From contig NZ_JNYZ01000002.1 in NCBI RefSeq assembly GCF_000717335.1, positions 186,001 to 250,000 of the forward strand: a DNA stretch of 64,000 nt, written 5' to 3'. Positions 34,101 through 42,282 of the stretch are shown in pieces (within the stretch, counting starts at the first letter, position 1; each line of letters starts with the position of its first letter). The notes under the pieces were generated by a model. The model searched no databases, was not told where the DNA came from, and saw nothing but the letters and a program-made list of their open reading frames with translations. The position numbers were made by a program, and so were the translations under genes. Origin of the DNA: Amycolatopsis jejuensis. Lineage in GTDB: Bacteria > Actinomycetota > Actinomycetes > Mycobacteriales > Pseudonocardiaceae.

Positions 34101-35488
34101 AACCCCTGCAGCTGCGGCAGATTGTCCGCATTGTTCCGCGTGTGGTACTCGTACAGCCAGTTGTCGGCACCGGCGTTGGTCAGCGGGGTCCAGAAGTTGA
34201 ACCCGTGCGGCACCGCGGTCGCCGGGAAGTTGTTGCCCCGCGAGAAGGTGCTGTTCGCGAGCGTGCCCCGGGTGGTGATCACGTTGTCGCTCGGCCGGGT
34301 GCTGGCCGGCGGCGTCGGCGTCGCGGACACCTTCAGGTCGTCCAGCCAGCCGGTGAACGACGCCGGGCCGTTCGGGTTGTCGTACCCGATCGCGATCCGG
34401 TCGATCGTCTTGCCTGCCGCGACCCGCCCGATCACCGAGCGCACGAGGTTCCACTGGTTCGCGTACAGGACCTTGCCCGCGCCCTGCCCCTCCGGCGTCA
34501 GCGGGAACCCGTACTGGTCCGTCGCGCCCAGGTCACGCAGATGCGTGCCGTCGGTGAAGTCCAGATCGACCGCGACGTTCGTGCTCGGGTACTTCAGGTC
34601 GCCCTCGATGAACTGCGGCAGCACCTTGTAGGACAGCTCCGTGGTCGAGACCACCGGGATGTCGACGTCGTAGATCTTGTTGTAGGAGTACCCGTGCCCG
34701 GCGCCGGTCTGGCTGCCGGAGTACCGGAACGCCTTCTTGCCGGTGAACCCGACCCGGTTCTTGTTCGTGTACCCGGTGGTCGGCCCGGAGTCGACGAAGC
34801 TGCGCATGTTCGGCAGGACCGGCGGCGCCGGATCGTCGTTGGCCAGCAGCAGCTCGGACATCTGCATGATGTCGTCGCCGTGGTTGCGCGTGACGTTCAG
34901 CTGGTAGAACTTGTACGCCGCACTCGGGGCGGCGAGCTTGTAGTCGTTCTGCTGGAACCGCTTGCCGAACGACTGGCCGGACTGCTTGTCCAGGTCGACC
35001 CAGTGCTGTCCGTCGGTGGACCCCTGCAGTGTCCAGTCCTGCGGGTCACGGCCTTCGAAGTCGTTGGCCGACGTGACCGCGTAATGCGTGATCTTCACCG
35101 GTTCGGACAGCGTGAACTGCACCGAAGCCGTCGGCGTCCACGACAGCCACTTCGTGCTGGACGTCCCGTCGATCAGGTTGGCGGCGACCTCGTTGCCGTC
35201 GGTGTTCTCGCTGGTGGCGCTGATGTCGGTCACCTTGCCCCGGATGTCCCCGGGGATCGCGGTGCCGTTGGCCCCGTTGACACCCGCTGCCCGCGGTTTC
35301 CCCGCGGCATCGGTGTCGACGGAATCCTGCCACGTCGGTGGAGCCTCGTTCGACTCGAACGAGGACGTGAAGTCCGGCGGGCTGGCCTCACCCGGCGCGG
35401 CGGCAGCCGCAGCAGGCAGGACGACCAGGCCCGCCGCCGCCACCGCCGCGGCAAGCACGGCGTGGAGCGGTCTGGCGCTTCGGGGCAT
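31178..35488 (-). CDS. Secreted multidomain GH92 alpha-mannosidase with beta-repeat tail
   Basis: The protein has 1436 residues. A signal peptide (MPRSARPLHAVLAAAVAAAG, ending near AAAPGEA) is followed by an N-terminal discoidin domain with NGLDGxx-type loops, the GH92 N-terminal beta domain and the catalytic barrel (TGTSSDVAF, ETNGWNMAF, GDEDNGEMSAWYVF near residue 1050). A C-terminal discoidin (TLTSGTGAGDAKSW) and a final ~140-residue region of about five to six GP(L/V)-type units follow. The tail resembles a beta-solenoid. The enzyme should release mannose from glycans outside the cell. GGGAG precedes ATG 35488. Monocistronic, with the repeat at 31116-31166 after it. Confidence 0.9.
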   Translation of the reverse strand: MPRSARPLHAVLAAAVAAAGLVVLPAAAAAAPGEASPPDFTSSFESNEAPPTWQDSVDTDAAGKPRAAGVNGANGTAIPGDIRGKVTDISATSENTDGNEVAANLIDGTSSTKWLSWTPTASVQFTLSEPVKITHYAVTSANDFEGRDPQDWTLQGSTDGQHWVDLDKQSGQSFGKRFQQNDYKLAAPSAAYKFYQLNVTRNHGDDIMQMSELLLANDDPAPPVLPNMRSFVDSGPTTGYTNKNRVGFTGKKAFRYSGSQTGAGHGYSYNKIYDVDIPVVSTTELSYKVLPQFIEGDLKYPSTNVAVDLDFTDGTHLRDLGATDQYGFPLTPEGQGAGKVLYANQWNLVRSVIGRVAAGKTIDRIAIGYDNPNGPASFTGWLDDLKVSATPTPPASTRPSDNVITTRGTLANSTFSRGNNFPATAVPHGFNFWTPLTNAGADNWLYEYHTRNNADNLPQLQGFAASHEPSPWMGDRQSFQVMPSAATGVPDANRDKRALAFSHDDEVARAHYYGVTFKNGIKTEIAPSDHAAIMRFSFPGNDSSLIFDNVNNSGGLTLDPANRTLSGFSDARSGLSAGAGRIFVYATFDKPVTTGGKLTGQGRDNVTGYLRFNAGADKAVTMRIATSLISVDQAKKNLEQEIAPGTSFDAVRDAAQQAWDKQLGVIEVQGASKDQMETLYSNLYRLFLYPNEGYENVGTKEAPKYQYASPVAPKAGQDTPTKTGAKIVDGQIFVNNGFWDTYRTTWPAYSLLTPDMAGKMVDGFVQQYRDGGWIARWSSPGYADLMTGTSSDVAFADAYLKGVTNFDVKSAYDAALKNATVTPPNAAVGRKGLDQSIFLGYTPNSSSEGFSWAIEGYVNDFGIANLSKKMYDQAPANDPRKAEYLENYQYFTSRAQQYVNLFDPGVGFFQGKDAAGKFTKPKDKYDPRDWGGDYTETNGWNMAFTVPQDGQGLANLYGGKDKLGAKLDQFFAEPETATHTGGYNGVIHEMTEARDVRMGQYGHSNQPSHHLLYMYDYAGQPAKTQAKVREAVSRLYTGSELGQGYAGDEDNGEMSAWYVFSALGFYPLQMGSPNYAIGSPLFTKATVHLPGGDLVINAPKNSAKNVYIQGLKVNGKDWTSTSLPQDALTHGATLDFDMGPNPSTWGTGQGDAPKSIATGDAVPTPLHDLTGPGLGTLSTSDGSNAAALIDNTSRTQAKVTGAVQYQLKSTDEAVTHYTLTSGTGAGDAKSWVLKGSYDGKTWTVADQQTDQSFKWRQQTRAFAVKNPAHYAYYRLEVTATTGGQATLAEFELLGRPDASCTKTLTGEQKGPLTVSSGTVCLTDATVSGPVTVAKGASLVVRGGQISGPLAATGAAQVVLNRTKVSGPVAITGSTGPVSVELTDIGGPATLVGNQQPLITSSTVGGPLACTNNTPVPTNHDLANTVRGPSAGQCTNL

Positions 35489-35515
35489 CGTTGCTCCCAG
35501 TTCGTCGGGCGGTTC

Positions 35516-35543
35516 AGGAGTCGAGGGTCAGGAGTCGAGGGTC
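35516..35543. repeat. 14-bp tandem duplication in the GH92 leader
   Basis: AGGAGTCGAGGGTC occurs twice in a row, followed by further G-rich near-copies to about 35575. It lies 28 bp upstream of the GH92 start, so within the probable 5' leader. Confidence 0.7.
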
Positions 35544-35601
35544 GGGAATCGGGGGGATCGGGGTCGGGGAAAGCCGGGGCACCGGAAGCGAAACGCGGCT
35601 G

Positions 35602-35615
35602 TGACATCGATGTCA
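35602..35615. promoter_or_regulatory. LacI-type operator in the GH92 promoter
   Basis: TGACATCGATGTCA is a perfect 14-bp palindrome with a central CG, the form usual for LacI/GalR-family operators. On the minus strand it overlaps TTGACA, a -35 box pointing toward the GH92 gene about 115 bp away. No LacI gene is present in the window, so the regulator would be encoded elsewhere. Confidence 0.6.
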
Positions 35616-35773
35616 AGCCAACCCCGGAAACCTGGCCGGAAACGGACAACCCCAGTGGCCGGGGGTTACGGCAACCGGACGCCTGCACCCCTCACGAAGA
35701 TCGCACCCGGCTCGCATCGGATCCCCGCCCACCTCCGCCACGACCCGCGCGCACCGCAACCGGGAAGCAACGA

Positions 35774-35852
35774 CCCCAATGTGGCATTCGCTGCATCTCA
35801 CGCACCCAATGCCACATTCGCTGCGTGGGATGCACCCAATGCCACATTGGGG
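35774..35852. repeat. CCAATG-type triple repeat, locus 1
   Basis: Three 15-bp units about 30 bp apart: CCCCAATGTGGCATT (35774), then its inverted form ACCCAATGCCACATT at 35804 and 35834. The outer units (35774-35788 and 35838-35852) are perfect reverse complements. It sits between the divergent GH92 and methyltransferase genes; the same unit recurs at 60130-60208. The remaining sequence of 35489-35928 holds the operator and tandem repeat listed separately and no gene I can support. Confidence 0.8.
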
Positions 35853-35928
35853 CGCACTCGGCGAGGGGACACCCGGGCCACCCACACGAGGGCACCGCCG
35901 ACCTGCCCGGAGCGGTATAACGGAGCAC

Positions 35929-36585
35929 ATGCCGCACGACGTGATCGATCCCGACGAGGATGCCCGCCGCCGGGCCGAGCTTGCGCTGGCTGCCGGGGAT
36001 CCCACCGGGTGGTTCGAGCCGCTGTATGCCGCGGCCGAGGCCGGGCAGGCGGTCGTACCGTGGTTTCGCGGGGAGCCGTCGCGCGAGCTCGCCGAGTGGG
36101 TTGCCGGGCGGCCCGGGGACGGGCGGCGGGCGCTGGTCGTCGGGTGCGGGATGGCCGACGACGCCGAGCTCCTCGCCGCTTCCGGGTACGAGACCACCGC
36201 TTTTGACGTCTCGCCGAGCGCGATCAAAGCCGTGCTCACCCGCTTCCCGGACACCCGGGTCTCCTACCGCACCGCCGACCTCCTCGCCCCGCCCGCGGAC
36301 TTCCACCACGCGTTCGACCTCGTCGTCGAAATCCTCACCGTGCAGTCTCTGCCGAAGGAGGTCCGCGACGCCGCGATCGCCTCCGTCGCCGGGTTCGTCG
36401 CCCCTGGCGGCACGCTCGTCGTCGGCGCGGTCGCCGAAGAAAGCATCGACCTCGATACCTGGTCCGGGCCGCCGTGGCCGCTCAACCGCGCGGAGGTCGA
36501 ATCCTTCGCCCGCGACGGCGTCACGCTCACCGAGCTCCAGCGCGTCCGCGACGACGTCCGCTGGTGGGCGGAGTTCACCCGATGA
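35929..36585 (+). CDS. Class I SAM-dependent methyltransferase (thiopurine-type-like)
   Basis: The protein has 218 residues. SAM-binding motif I is ALVVGCGMADDAELLA, then TTAFDVSPSAI; post-motifs include DLVVEILTVQSLP. The early WFEPLYAAAEAG and VPWFRGEPSREL segments resemble thiopurine S-methyltransferase relatives that act on small thiols or inorganic anions. A GGAG lies three bases before ATG, closer than usual. The stop overlaps the next methyltransferase start (ATGA), so the two enzymes are made together. Confidence 0.8.
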   Translation: MPHDVIDPDEDARRRAELALAAGDPTGWFEPLYAAAEAGQAVVPWFRGEPSRELAEWVAGRPGDGRRALVVGCGMADDAELLAASGYETTAFDVSPSAIKAVLTRFPDTRVSYRTADLLAPPADFHHAFDLVVEILTVQSLPKEVRDAAIASVAGFVAPGGTLVVGAVAEESIDLDTWSGPPWPLNRAEVESFARDGVTLTELQRVRDDVRWWAEFTR

Positions 36586-37196
36586 CCGACCGCGCCCTGA
36601 CCAGCCACGAACGCAACGCCGGCGTCCCCTGGGACGCGTCCTACCACCACGGCCTGCCACCCTGGGACACCGGACAGCCGCAACCGGCTATCGTCCGCCT
36701 GGCCGCCGAAAACGCGTTCCACGGCACCGTTCTCGACGCCGGATGCGGTTCCGGCGAGAACGCGTTGCACATCGCCGCGCGAGGCCTGTCCGTGCTGGGC
36801 ATCGACGTCGCGGAAACCGCTGTCGCCCAAGCGAAAGACAAGGCCGTGGCGCGGGGGATCGAGGCCGAGTTCGCCGTCGCCGACGCGTTCCGCCTTGCCG
36901 ACCTCGGCCGTACCTTCGACACGATCCTCGACTGCGGCCTCTTCCACGCCTGCGACGACCAGGAACGCCGGACCTACGCAGCCAGCCTCGCCGACGTCAC
37001 GAAACCGGGCGCCGCCGTGTACATCCTCTGCTTCCGTCCCGCCGACGGCGCAGGCCCGCACCCGGTGCCCCGAGAAGAACTCGAAGCCCCCTTCGCCGAT
37101 GGCTGGCGCCTCGCCCGAATCCGCGAGGACCGCATCGTCGCCCAGTTCGCCCCCGAAGGTGCCCCGGCCTGGCTGGCCACCTTCGAACGCCGGTGA
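36582..37196 (+). CDS. Class I SAM-dependent methyltransferase
   Basis: The protein has 204 residues. Motif I is VLDAGCGSGENALHIA, followed by GIDVAETAV and ADAFRLADLGRTFDTILDCGLFH. The opening VPWDASYHHGLPPWDTGQPQP is shared with thiol or halide methyltransferase-like proteins. It overlaps the preceding methyltransferase by 4 bp, but the two are not close copies in sequence, so they may act on successive substrates or form a complex. It converges on the M20 gene with a 1-bp gap. Confidence 0.8.
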   Translation: MTDRALTSHERNAGVPWDASYHHGLPPWDTGQPQPAIVRLAAENAFHGTVLDAGCGSGENALHIAARGLSVLGIDVAETAVAQAKDKAVARGIEAEFAVADAFRLADLGRTFDTILDCGLFHACDDQERRTYAASLADVTKPGAAVYILCFRPADGAGPHPVPREELEAPFADGWRLARIREDRIVAQFAPEGAPAWLATFERR

Positions 37197-37197
37197 G

Positions 37198-38484
37198 TCA
37201 CGAAGACAGGAACCGCGTCAGTACCCGCTCGCCGAACCGCAGCCCGTCCACCGGCACCCGCTCGTCCACGCCGTGCGCCATCGCCCGGTACGGGAAGCCC
37301 TCCGGCAACGCCAGGGGAGCGAAGCCGTAGCACGCGATTCCCAGCTGGTTGAAGGCTTTCGCGTCCGTGCCGCCGCCCATGCAGTACGGCACCACCACCG
37401 CGGCCGGGTCCTCCGCCGTCAGCGCCGCCGCCATCGCGTCGAACCACGGTGACTCGACCGGCGCCTGCACCGGCGGCTGATGCGCCACGAACTCCCGCGT
37501 CACGCCTTCGCCCAGCAACGTGTCCAGCACCGCGAACAGCTCGTCCTCGGTCCCGGGCAGCACCCGGATGTCGATCTGCGCCGTCGCCGTCGACGGGATC
37601 ACGTTCACCTTGTACCCGGCGTCGAGCATCGTCGGCGTCGTGCTGTTGCGCACCGTCGGCACCACCAGCGACCCGGCCGGACCCAGCCGCGCGACCGTCT
37701 CATCCACCGCCGACAGGTCCACCGGCACGCCGAGCGCGGCTCCGGTGCGCTCCAGAAACGCTTCCACTGTCGGCGTCAGCTGCACCGGCCACCGATGCTC
37801 GGCAATCCGCTGCAGCGCGCCGACCAGCCGGACCACCGCGTTCTCCGCGTTCGGCCGCGACCCGTGCCCGGCCCGCCCGCGCGCGGTGAGCCGCACATGC
37901 GCGGTGCCGCGTTCCGCCGTCCCGACCGGATACAGCCGCACGATCCGCCCGTCCGCCGCGGGCACGTGGTAGCGGTACCCGCCGGACTCGCTGATCGCCG
38001 CCGCACACCCCTCGAACAGGCCGGGATGCTCCTTCACGAGCCAATGCGCGCCGAAATCGCCCCGGTCCTCCTCGTCCGCGACGAACGCCAGCACGAGATC
38101 CCGCCGCGGCCGCAGCCCCGAGGCAACGGCGGCCAGCACCATCGCGCAGAAGTCCTTCATGTCCACCGCGCCCCGGCCCCACAGGTATCCGTCGCGCACC
38201 TCACCGGAAAACGGTGGTACCGACCAGTCCGCCGCGTCCGCGGGTACCACGTCGAGATGTCCCTGCACGAGCAGCGCCGGCAGCCCCGGATCGGTGCCCG
38301 GAATCCGCGCCACCACGTTCGAGCGGCGCGGCGCCGATTCGAAGATCCGCGCGGAAACCCCGTACCTGCCCAGGAATTCCGCCACGTACTCCGCAGCCTC
38401 GCGCTCCCCGGCGGACTCTCCGCCGCCGTGGTTGGTGGTGTCGAACCGGATCAGGTCCGCGCACAGCTCGACGACGTCAGCCAT
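37198..38484 (-). CDS. M20 family metallopeptidase (dipeptidase-type)
   Basis: The protein has 428 residues. Zinc ligands and catalytic residues: His76 and Asp78 in QGHLDVVP, Asp108 in GRGAVDMKD, Glu138/Glu139 in VADEEDRG, with a lid domain containing GRAGHGSRP. It is a paralogue of 4664-5986. Its ATG 38484 overlaps the end of the M55 aminopeptidase gene by 8 bp, so it belongs to a peptide-degrading operon adjacent to a peptide importer. Likely a cytoplasmic dipeptidase finishing the work of the M55 enzyme. Confidence 0.9.
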   Translation of the reverse strand: MADVVELCADLIRFDTTNHGGGESAGEREAAEYVAEFLGRYGVSARIFESAPRRSNVVARIPGTDPGLPALLVQGHLDVVPADAADWSVPPFSGEVRDGYLWGRGAVDMKDFCAMVLAAVASGLRPRRDLVLAFVADEEDRGDFGAHWLVKEHPGLFEGCAAAISESGGYRYHVPAADGRIVRLYPVGTAERGTAHVRLTARGRAGHGSRPNAENAVVRLVGALQRIAEHRWPVQLTPTVEAFLERTGAALGVPVDLSAVDETVARLGPAGSLVVPTVRNSTTPTMLDAGYKVNVIPSTATAQIDIRVLPGTEDELFAVLDTLLGEGVTREFVAHQPPVQAPVESPWFDAMAAALTAEDPAAVVVPYCMGGGTDAKAFNQLGIACYGFAPLALPEGFPYRAMAHGVDERVPVDGLRFGERVLTRFLSS

Positions 38485-39304
38485 AGATACCCTGCACCGC
38501 CCCCGCCGCAATGGCCGTGACCACCTTGAACGCCTTCATCGCCTCGGTCATGCTCGGCGCCTCGAACGCGACCCGGCGCGTGCCGGTCTGCTCCACCGTC
38601 GGAATCACCGCGGTCGCCTGCGCGAGATGACTCGCGTCGAACTCGACCTCGATCCGGTGCCGACCCGGCGTCCGCTCGACGCGCCCGGCAAGCGCCATCG
38701 CGTCGCGTGCAGCAGCCTCCAGCAGATCCGCCGTGCGGCCCGGTGGCAGGCAGATCGCCGCGTACCGGCTCACACATTCCTTCACCGCAACCAGTTCCGC
38801 CTCCGGCGCGTACTCGCGGGCGTCGTCGCACGTCTGGTCGTCGCCGCTGACCAGCAGCACCGGGACGCCGTACTCGCCGGCCAGCGCCGCGTTCAGCCGG
38901 CCCTCACTCGCGGGTACGTCGTCGAGCCACACGCCGGTGATCTGGTTCTCCAGGTACGTGTGCGACAGGACCCCGTCGAACCCGGCGCCCGCGTGGTAGC
39001 CGAGGAACACCACGCCGTCGACCCCGGAATCGATGCCCTGCATCATCGACAGCGGCTTGTGCCGCCCGGTGAGCAGCCGAGCCCGCTCGTCGAGGTCTTC
39101 CAGCAGCAGGTTCCGCTGCGCCGAATGCGCCTCGTTGACCAGCACGTCACTCGCCCCCGTGGCGTACAGCCCGGCGAGCACGGCGTTGACATCCCCGGTG
39201 AACAAGCTCCGGAACCGCTGCCACTGCGGGGTCCCCGGCACGACGTCGTCGGTCCAGGTGACCCCGGTGGCGCCCTCCATATCAGCCGAGATGAGGATCC
39301 GCAT
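38477..39304 (-). CDS. M55 family D-aminopeptidase (DppA-like)
   Basis: The protein has 275 residues. MRILISADMEGATGV holds Asp and Glu metal ligands, NEAHSAQRN a His, and GYHAGAG another His, as in Bacillus DppA, a zinc D-aminopeptidase that forms a decameric barrel. DppA is encoded with a dipeptide ABC importer in Bacillus; here the importer is divergent across 139 bp. D-Ala-containing peptides from the cell wall are the probable substrates. ATG 39304 is preferred; GTG 39313 is possible. Confidence 0.88.
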   Translation of the reverse strand: MRILISADMEGATGVTWTDDVVPGTPQWQRFRSLFTGDVNAVLAGLYATGASDVLVNEAHSAQRNLLLEDLDERARLLTGRHKPLSMMQGIDSGVDGVVFLGYHAGAGFDGVLSHTYLENQITGVWLDDVPASEGRLNAALAGEYGVPVLLVSGDDQTCDDAREYAPEAELVAVKECVSRYAAICLPPGRTADLLEAAARDAMALAGRVERTPGRHRIEVEFDASHLAQATAVIPTVEQTGTRRVAFEAPSMTEAMKAFKVVTAIAAGAVQGIYG

Positions 39305-39363
39305 GCCGGGCACTCTAGTGATCCGCCGCCGGACGATAACGATCGGACACGCAGCAGTGCCGT

Positions 39364-39392
39364 CACATATTGCGCGGTTACCGCCGTATGTG
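39364..39392. promoter_or_regulatory. Nested palindrome between M55 and ABC importer genes
   Basis: CACATA (39364-39369) pairs with TATGTG (39387-39392), and inside them GCGGTTACCGC (39374-39384) is an 11-bp palindrome. It lies 60 bp upstream of the aminopeptidase start and 52 bp upstream of the binding-protein start, well placed to control both directions. Confidence 0.45.
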
Positions 39393-39443
39393 GTTACTTT
39401 TCGTCTCTGGGGTCTCGGGGTCTGACGACGGGGTGGTCTTCAA

Positions 39444-41249
39444 GTGCGGATCAAGCGCGTTTTCGCGGTCGTGATGGCGGGAACACTGGCGGTACTGCCG
39501 CTGGCCGGCACCGCCACAGCGCAGCAGCAAGCACCGCCGAAAGTGCTGCGCGTCGCGCTCACGACCGGGATCGACCACCTGAACCCGTTCACCGCGTCGC
39601 TGGCTGCATCGACGCAGGTCGGCCGCTTCATCTACGAGTTCCTGACCATCCCGTCGCAGGACAAGGCGCAGGCCGCGCCCGCGCTCGCCGAATCGTGGAG
39701 CACCTCGCCGGACAAGCTCACCTGGACGTTCAAGATCCGCCAGGGCGCGAAGTGGTCCGACGGCAAACCGGTCACCGCCAAGGACGCCGCGTTCACCTTC
39801 AACCGGATGCTCACCGACCCGACCGCGCGCACCGCGAACGGCAACTACGTCGCCAACTTCGAAACGGTCAGCGCACCGGACGACACGACGCTGGTGGTCA
39901 AGACCAAAACCGTGCAGGCCACCATGGACCTGCTCGACGTCCCGATCGTGCCCGAGCACATCTGGGCCCCGATCAAAGACCTCAGCGACCCGAAGACCGA
40001 CACCATGGCGGTGGTCGGCGTGAACGACGGGCCGTACCGGATCACCGACTACAAACAGAACGAGTACGTCAAGTTCACCGCCAACAAGGACTACTGGCGC
40101 GGCGCACCCAAGGTCGACGAGCTGCAGCTGCTGGTCTTCAAGGACGTCGAGGCCGCGGTGAACGCCCTCAAACAGGGCGAGGTCGACGTGATCAACCGGC
40201 TTACCCCGACCCAATTCGGCGCGTTGAAGGACCAGCCCGGCATCACGCTCAACAAGGCACCCGGCCGCCGCTACAACGAGATCAACCTCAACTTCGGCGT
40301 CCAGAACAGCGAGAACAAGCCCATCGGCAACGGCAGCCCGGTGCTCAAGGACGTCCGCGTCCGCCAGGCGATCGCGCAGGCGATCGACCCGAAAACCGTG
40401 GTGGACAAGGTGATGGGCGGCTACGGCCAGCTCGGCGGCGGCGTCGTGCCCCCGATCTATGCGGCCTACCACTGGGATCCCGCGCCGGGAGAGGCCCGTA
40501 CCTTCGACCTCGCCGCGGCCAACGCCGCGCTCGACGCCGCCGGGTACCCGAAGGGCCGCGACGGCATCCGCACCGCACCCGGCGGCGCGCGCCTCGACCT
40601 GCGCCTCACCGGGCACGCGAACCGCGCGTTCGACCAGCGCGTCGCCCAGTACGTCAGCGGCTGGCTGCACGACATCGGCATCTCGGTCAAGCAGGAACTG
40701 GTGTCCGACGACGAGCTGAACGACCGCACCAACGCAGGCAACTACGACCTCGCGATCTCCGGCTACGCCACCAACCCCGACCCGGACTACGCGCTTGCCC
40801 TGCACACCTGCTCCGCCCGGCCCAACGCCGACGGCAAGGGCGCCACCACCGACACGTTCTTCTGCGACCCGCAGTACGACGAGCTGTACGCCAAACAACT
40901 GTCCGACACCGACCCGGCCAGCCGCGCCGGATACGTCAAGCAGGCACAGGCCCGGCTCTACAGCCAAGCCGTGAACGTGGTCCTCGACTACGACAACTCC
41001 CTCGAGGCCTACCGCTCCGACCGGTTCTCCTCCTTCGGCAAGCAGCCCCAGCCCGAAGGCTCGATCCTCGAGCAGACCGGCTACTGGGGTGTGTACGGTG
41101 CGGTCCCGGCCGAAGCGTCGGCGTCGAGTGGTGACAGCGGGTCGAACACCGTCGTGTGGATCATCGTCGGCGCAGTGGTGCTCGTGGTCGTCGTCGGCAC
41201 CGGCATCGCGCTGTCGCGCCGCGGCAAGTCCTCCGACGACCGGGAGTGA
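39444..41249 (+). CDS. Peptide ABC transporter substrate-binding protein with C-terminal membrane anchor
   Basis: The protein has 601 residues. A signal peptide (MRIKRVFAVVMAGTLAVLPL, ending TATA) lacks a lipobox Cys. The SBP family 5 core includes LTWTFKIRQGAKWSDGKPVTA. After about residue 565 comes a transmembrane helix (VVWIIVGAVVLVVVVGTGIA) and a short basic tail, so it is anchored by its C-terminus rather than as a lipoprotein, a less common layout. It should capture di- or oligopeptides for the permeases that follow by 4 bp. GTG start, weak ribosome-binding site. Confidence 0.9.
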   Translation: MRIKRVFAVVMAGTLAVLPLAGTATAQQQAPPKVLRVALTTGIDHLNPFTASLAASTQVGRFIYEFLTIPSQDKAQAAPALAESWSTSPDKLTWTFKIRQGAKWSDGKPVTAKDAAFTFNRMLTDPTARTANGNYVANFETVSAPDDTTLVVKTKTVQATMDLLDVPIVPEHIWAPIKDLSDPKTDTMAVVGVNDGPYRITDYKQNEYVKFTANKDYWRGAPKVDELQLLVFKDVEAAVNALKQGEVDVINRLTPTQFGALKDQPGITLNKAPGRRYNEINLNFGVQNSENKPIGNGSPVLKDVRVRQAIAQAIDPKTVVDKVMGGYGQLGGGVVPPIYAAYHWDPAPGEARTFDLAAANAALDAAGYPKGRDGIRTAPGGARLDLRLTGHANRAFDQRVAQYVSGWLHDIGISVKQELVSDDELNDRTNAGNYDLAISGYATNPDPDYALALHTCSARPNADGKGATTDTFFCDPQYDELYAKQLSDTDPASRAGYVKQAQARLYSQAVNVVLDYDNSLEAYRSDRFSSFGKQPQPEGSILEQTGYWGVYGAVPAEASASSGDSGSNTVVWIIVGAVVLVVVVGTGIALSRRGKSSDDRE

Positions 41250-41253
41250 CGGC

Positions 41254-42282
41254 GTGAGCCAAGCGCTGACCGACGGCCAGGCCACCGTCCTTGCCGACCC
41301 CGACGAGCACCGGGGCGGCACCGGTACCGCGAAGTTCGTCCTCACCAAGATCGCCGAAGCCGCCGCCAGCATCGTCTTGGTGATCGTGCTCGGGTTCTTC
41401 CTCTTCCGGCTCCTGCCCGGCGACCCGGTCGCGTTCATGGCCCGCGACCGGCCCACCGACCCCGGCCAGATCGCCGAGCTGCGTGAACGCCTCGGGCTCG
41501 ACCGGCCGATGCTCGCGCAGTTCGGGCACTACTTCGCGGGCCTGTTCCAAGGCGACTTCGGCGAGTCCTACATCGAACGCCGTCCCGTGCTCGACATGAT
41601 CGGCGAACGGCTGTGGCCCACCGTGCTGCTCGTCGGGAGCGCGACGGTGCTCGCCGTCGCGCTCGGGCTGTGGCTCGGCATCCGCGCCGCGTGGAAGCGT
41701 GACAGCCTTTTCGACCGCACGCAGACCGGGATCGCGCTCACCCTGTGGTCGGTCCCGCAGTTCTGGCTCGGCCTGCTGCTCCTCGTCGCGACCAACGGCC
41801 TGTTTCCCAGCCGTGGCATGCATTCCCCGGACGCCGGACCGGGATTCGTCGCCCAGGGCCTCGACGTCCTGCACCACCTGATCCTCCCGTGCATCACCCT
41901 GCTCGCCGTGTTCTACGCGCAGTACATGCTGGTCATGCGCTCGTCGCTGCTGGGGGAGATGAACGCCGACTACCTCACCACCGCCCGCGCGAAAGGCCTG
42001 CGCGACGACCTCGTCCGCCGCCGCCACGCCGTCCCGAACGCCTTGCTGCCCACCGTCACGCTGGTGTTCATGCAGTTCGGCATGGTGGTGTCCGGCGCGG
42101 TCACCGTGGAGGCCGTGTTCAGCTGGCCCGGGCTCGGCCAGCTCACCTACGAGGCCCTGCACGGCCCGGACCTGCCGGTGCTGCAAGGGGTTTTCGTCGT
42201 TCTCGCGAGCGCCGTGGTCCTGATGAACCTGTTCGCGGAGCTGCTCTACCGCGTGCTCGACCCAAGGGTGCGTACCGCATGA
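41254..42282 (+). CDS. ABC transporter permease, DppB type
   Basis: The protein has 342 residues and six membrane helices. FFLFRLLPGDPVAFMARDRP near the N-terminus and the EAA-loop region TTARAKGLRDDLVRRRHAVPNAL are typical of DppB/OppB. The GTG at 41254 is preceded by GGGAG at suitable spacing. The stop overlaps the next permease start (ATGA). Confidence 0.9.
   Translation: MSQALTDGQATVLADPDEHRGGTGTAKFVLTKIAEAAASIVLVIVLGFFLFRLLPGDPVAFMARDRPTDPGQIAELRERLGLDRPMLAQFGHYFAGLFQGDFGESYIERRPVLDMIGERLWPTVLLVGSATVLAVALGLWLGIRAAWKRDSLFDRTQTGIALTLWSVPQFWLGLLLLVATNGLFPSRGMHSPDAGPGFVAQGLDVLHHLILPCITLLAVFYAQYMLVMRSSLLGEMNADYLTTARAKGLRDDLVRRRHAVPNALLPTVTLVFMQFGMVVSGAVTVEAVFSWPGLGQLTYEALHGPDLPVLQGVFVVLASAVVLMNLFAELLYRVLDPRVRTA

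Noticed and set aside
35489..35928. Small genes in the 440-bp GH92/methyltransferase spacer
   Set aside because: Open frames there are repeat-derived or low-complexity, lack ribosome-binding sites and match no family.
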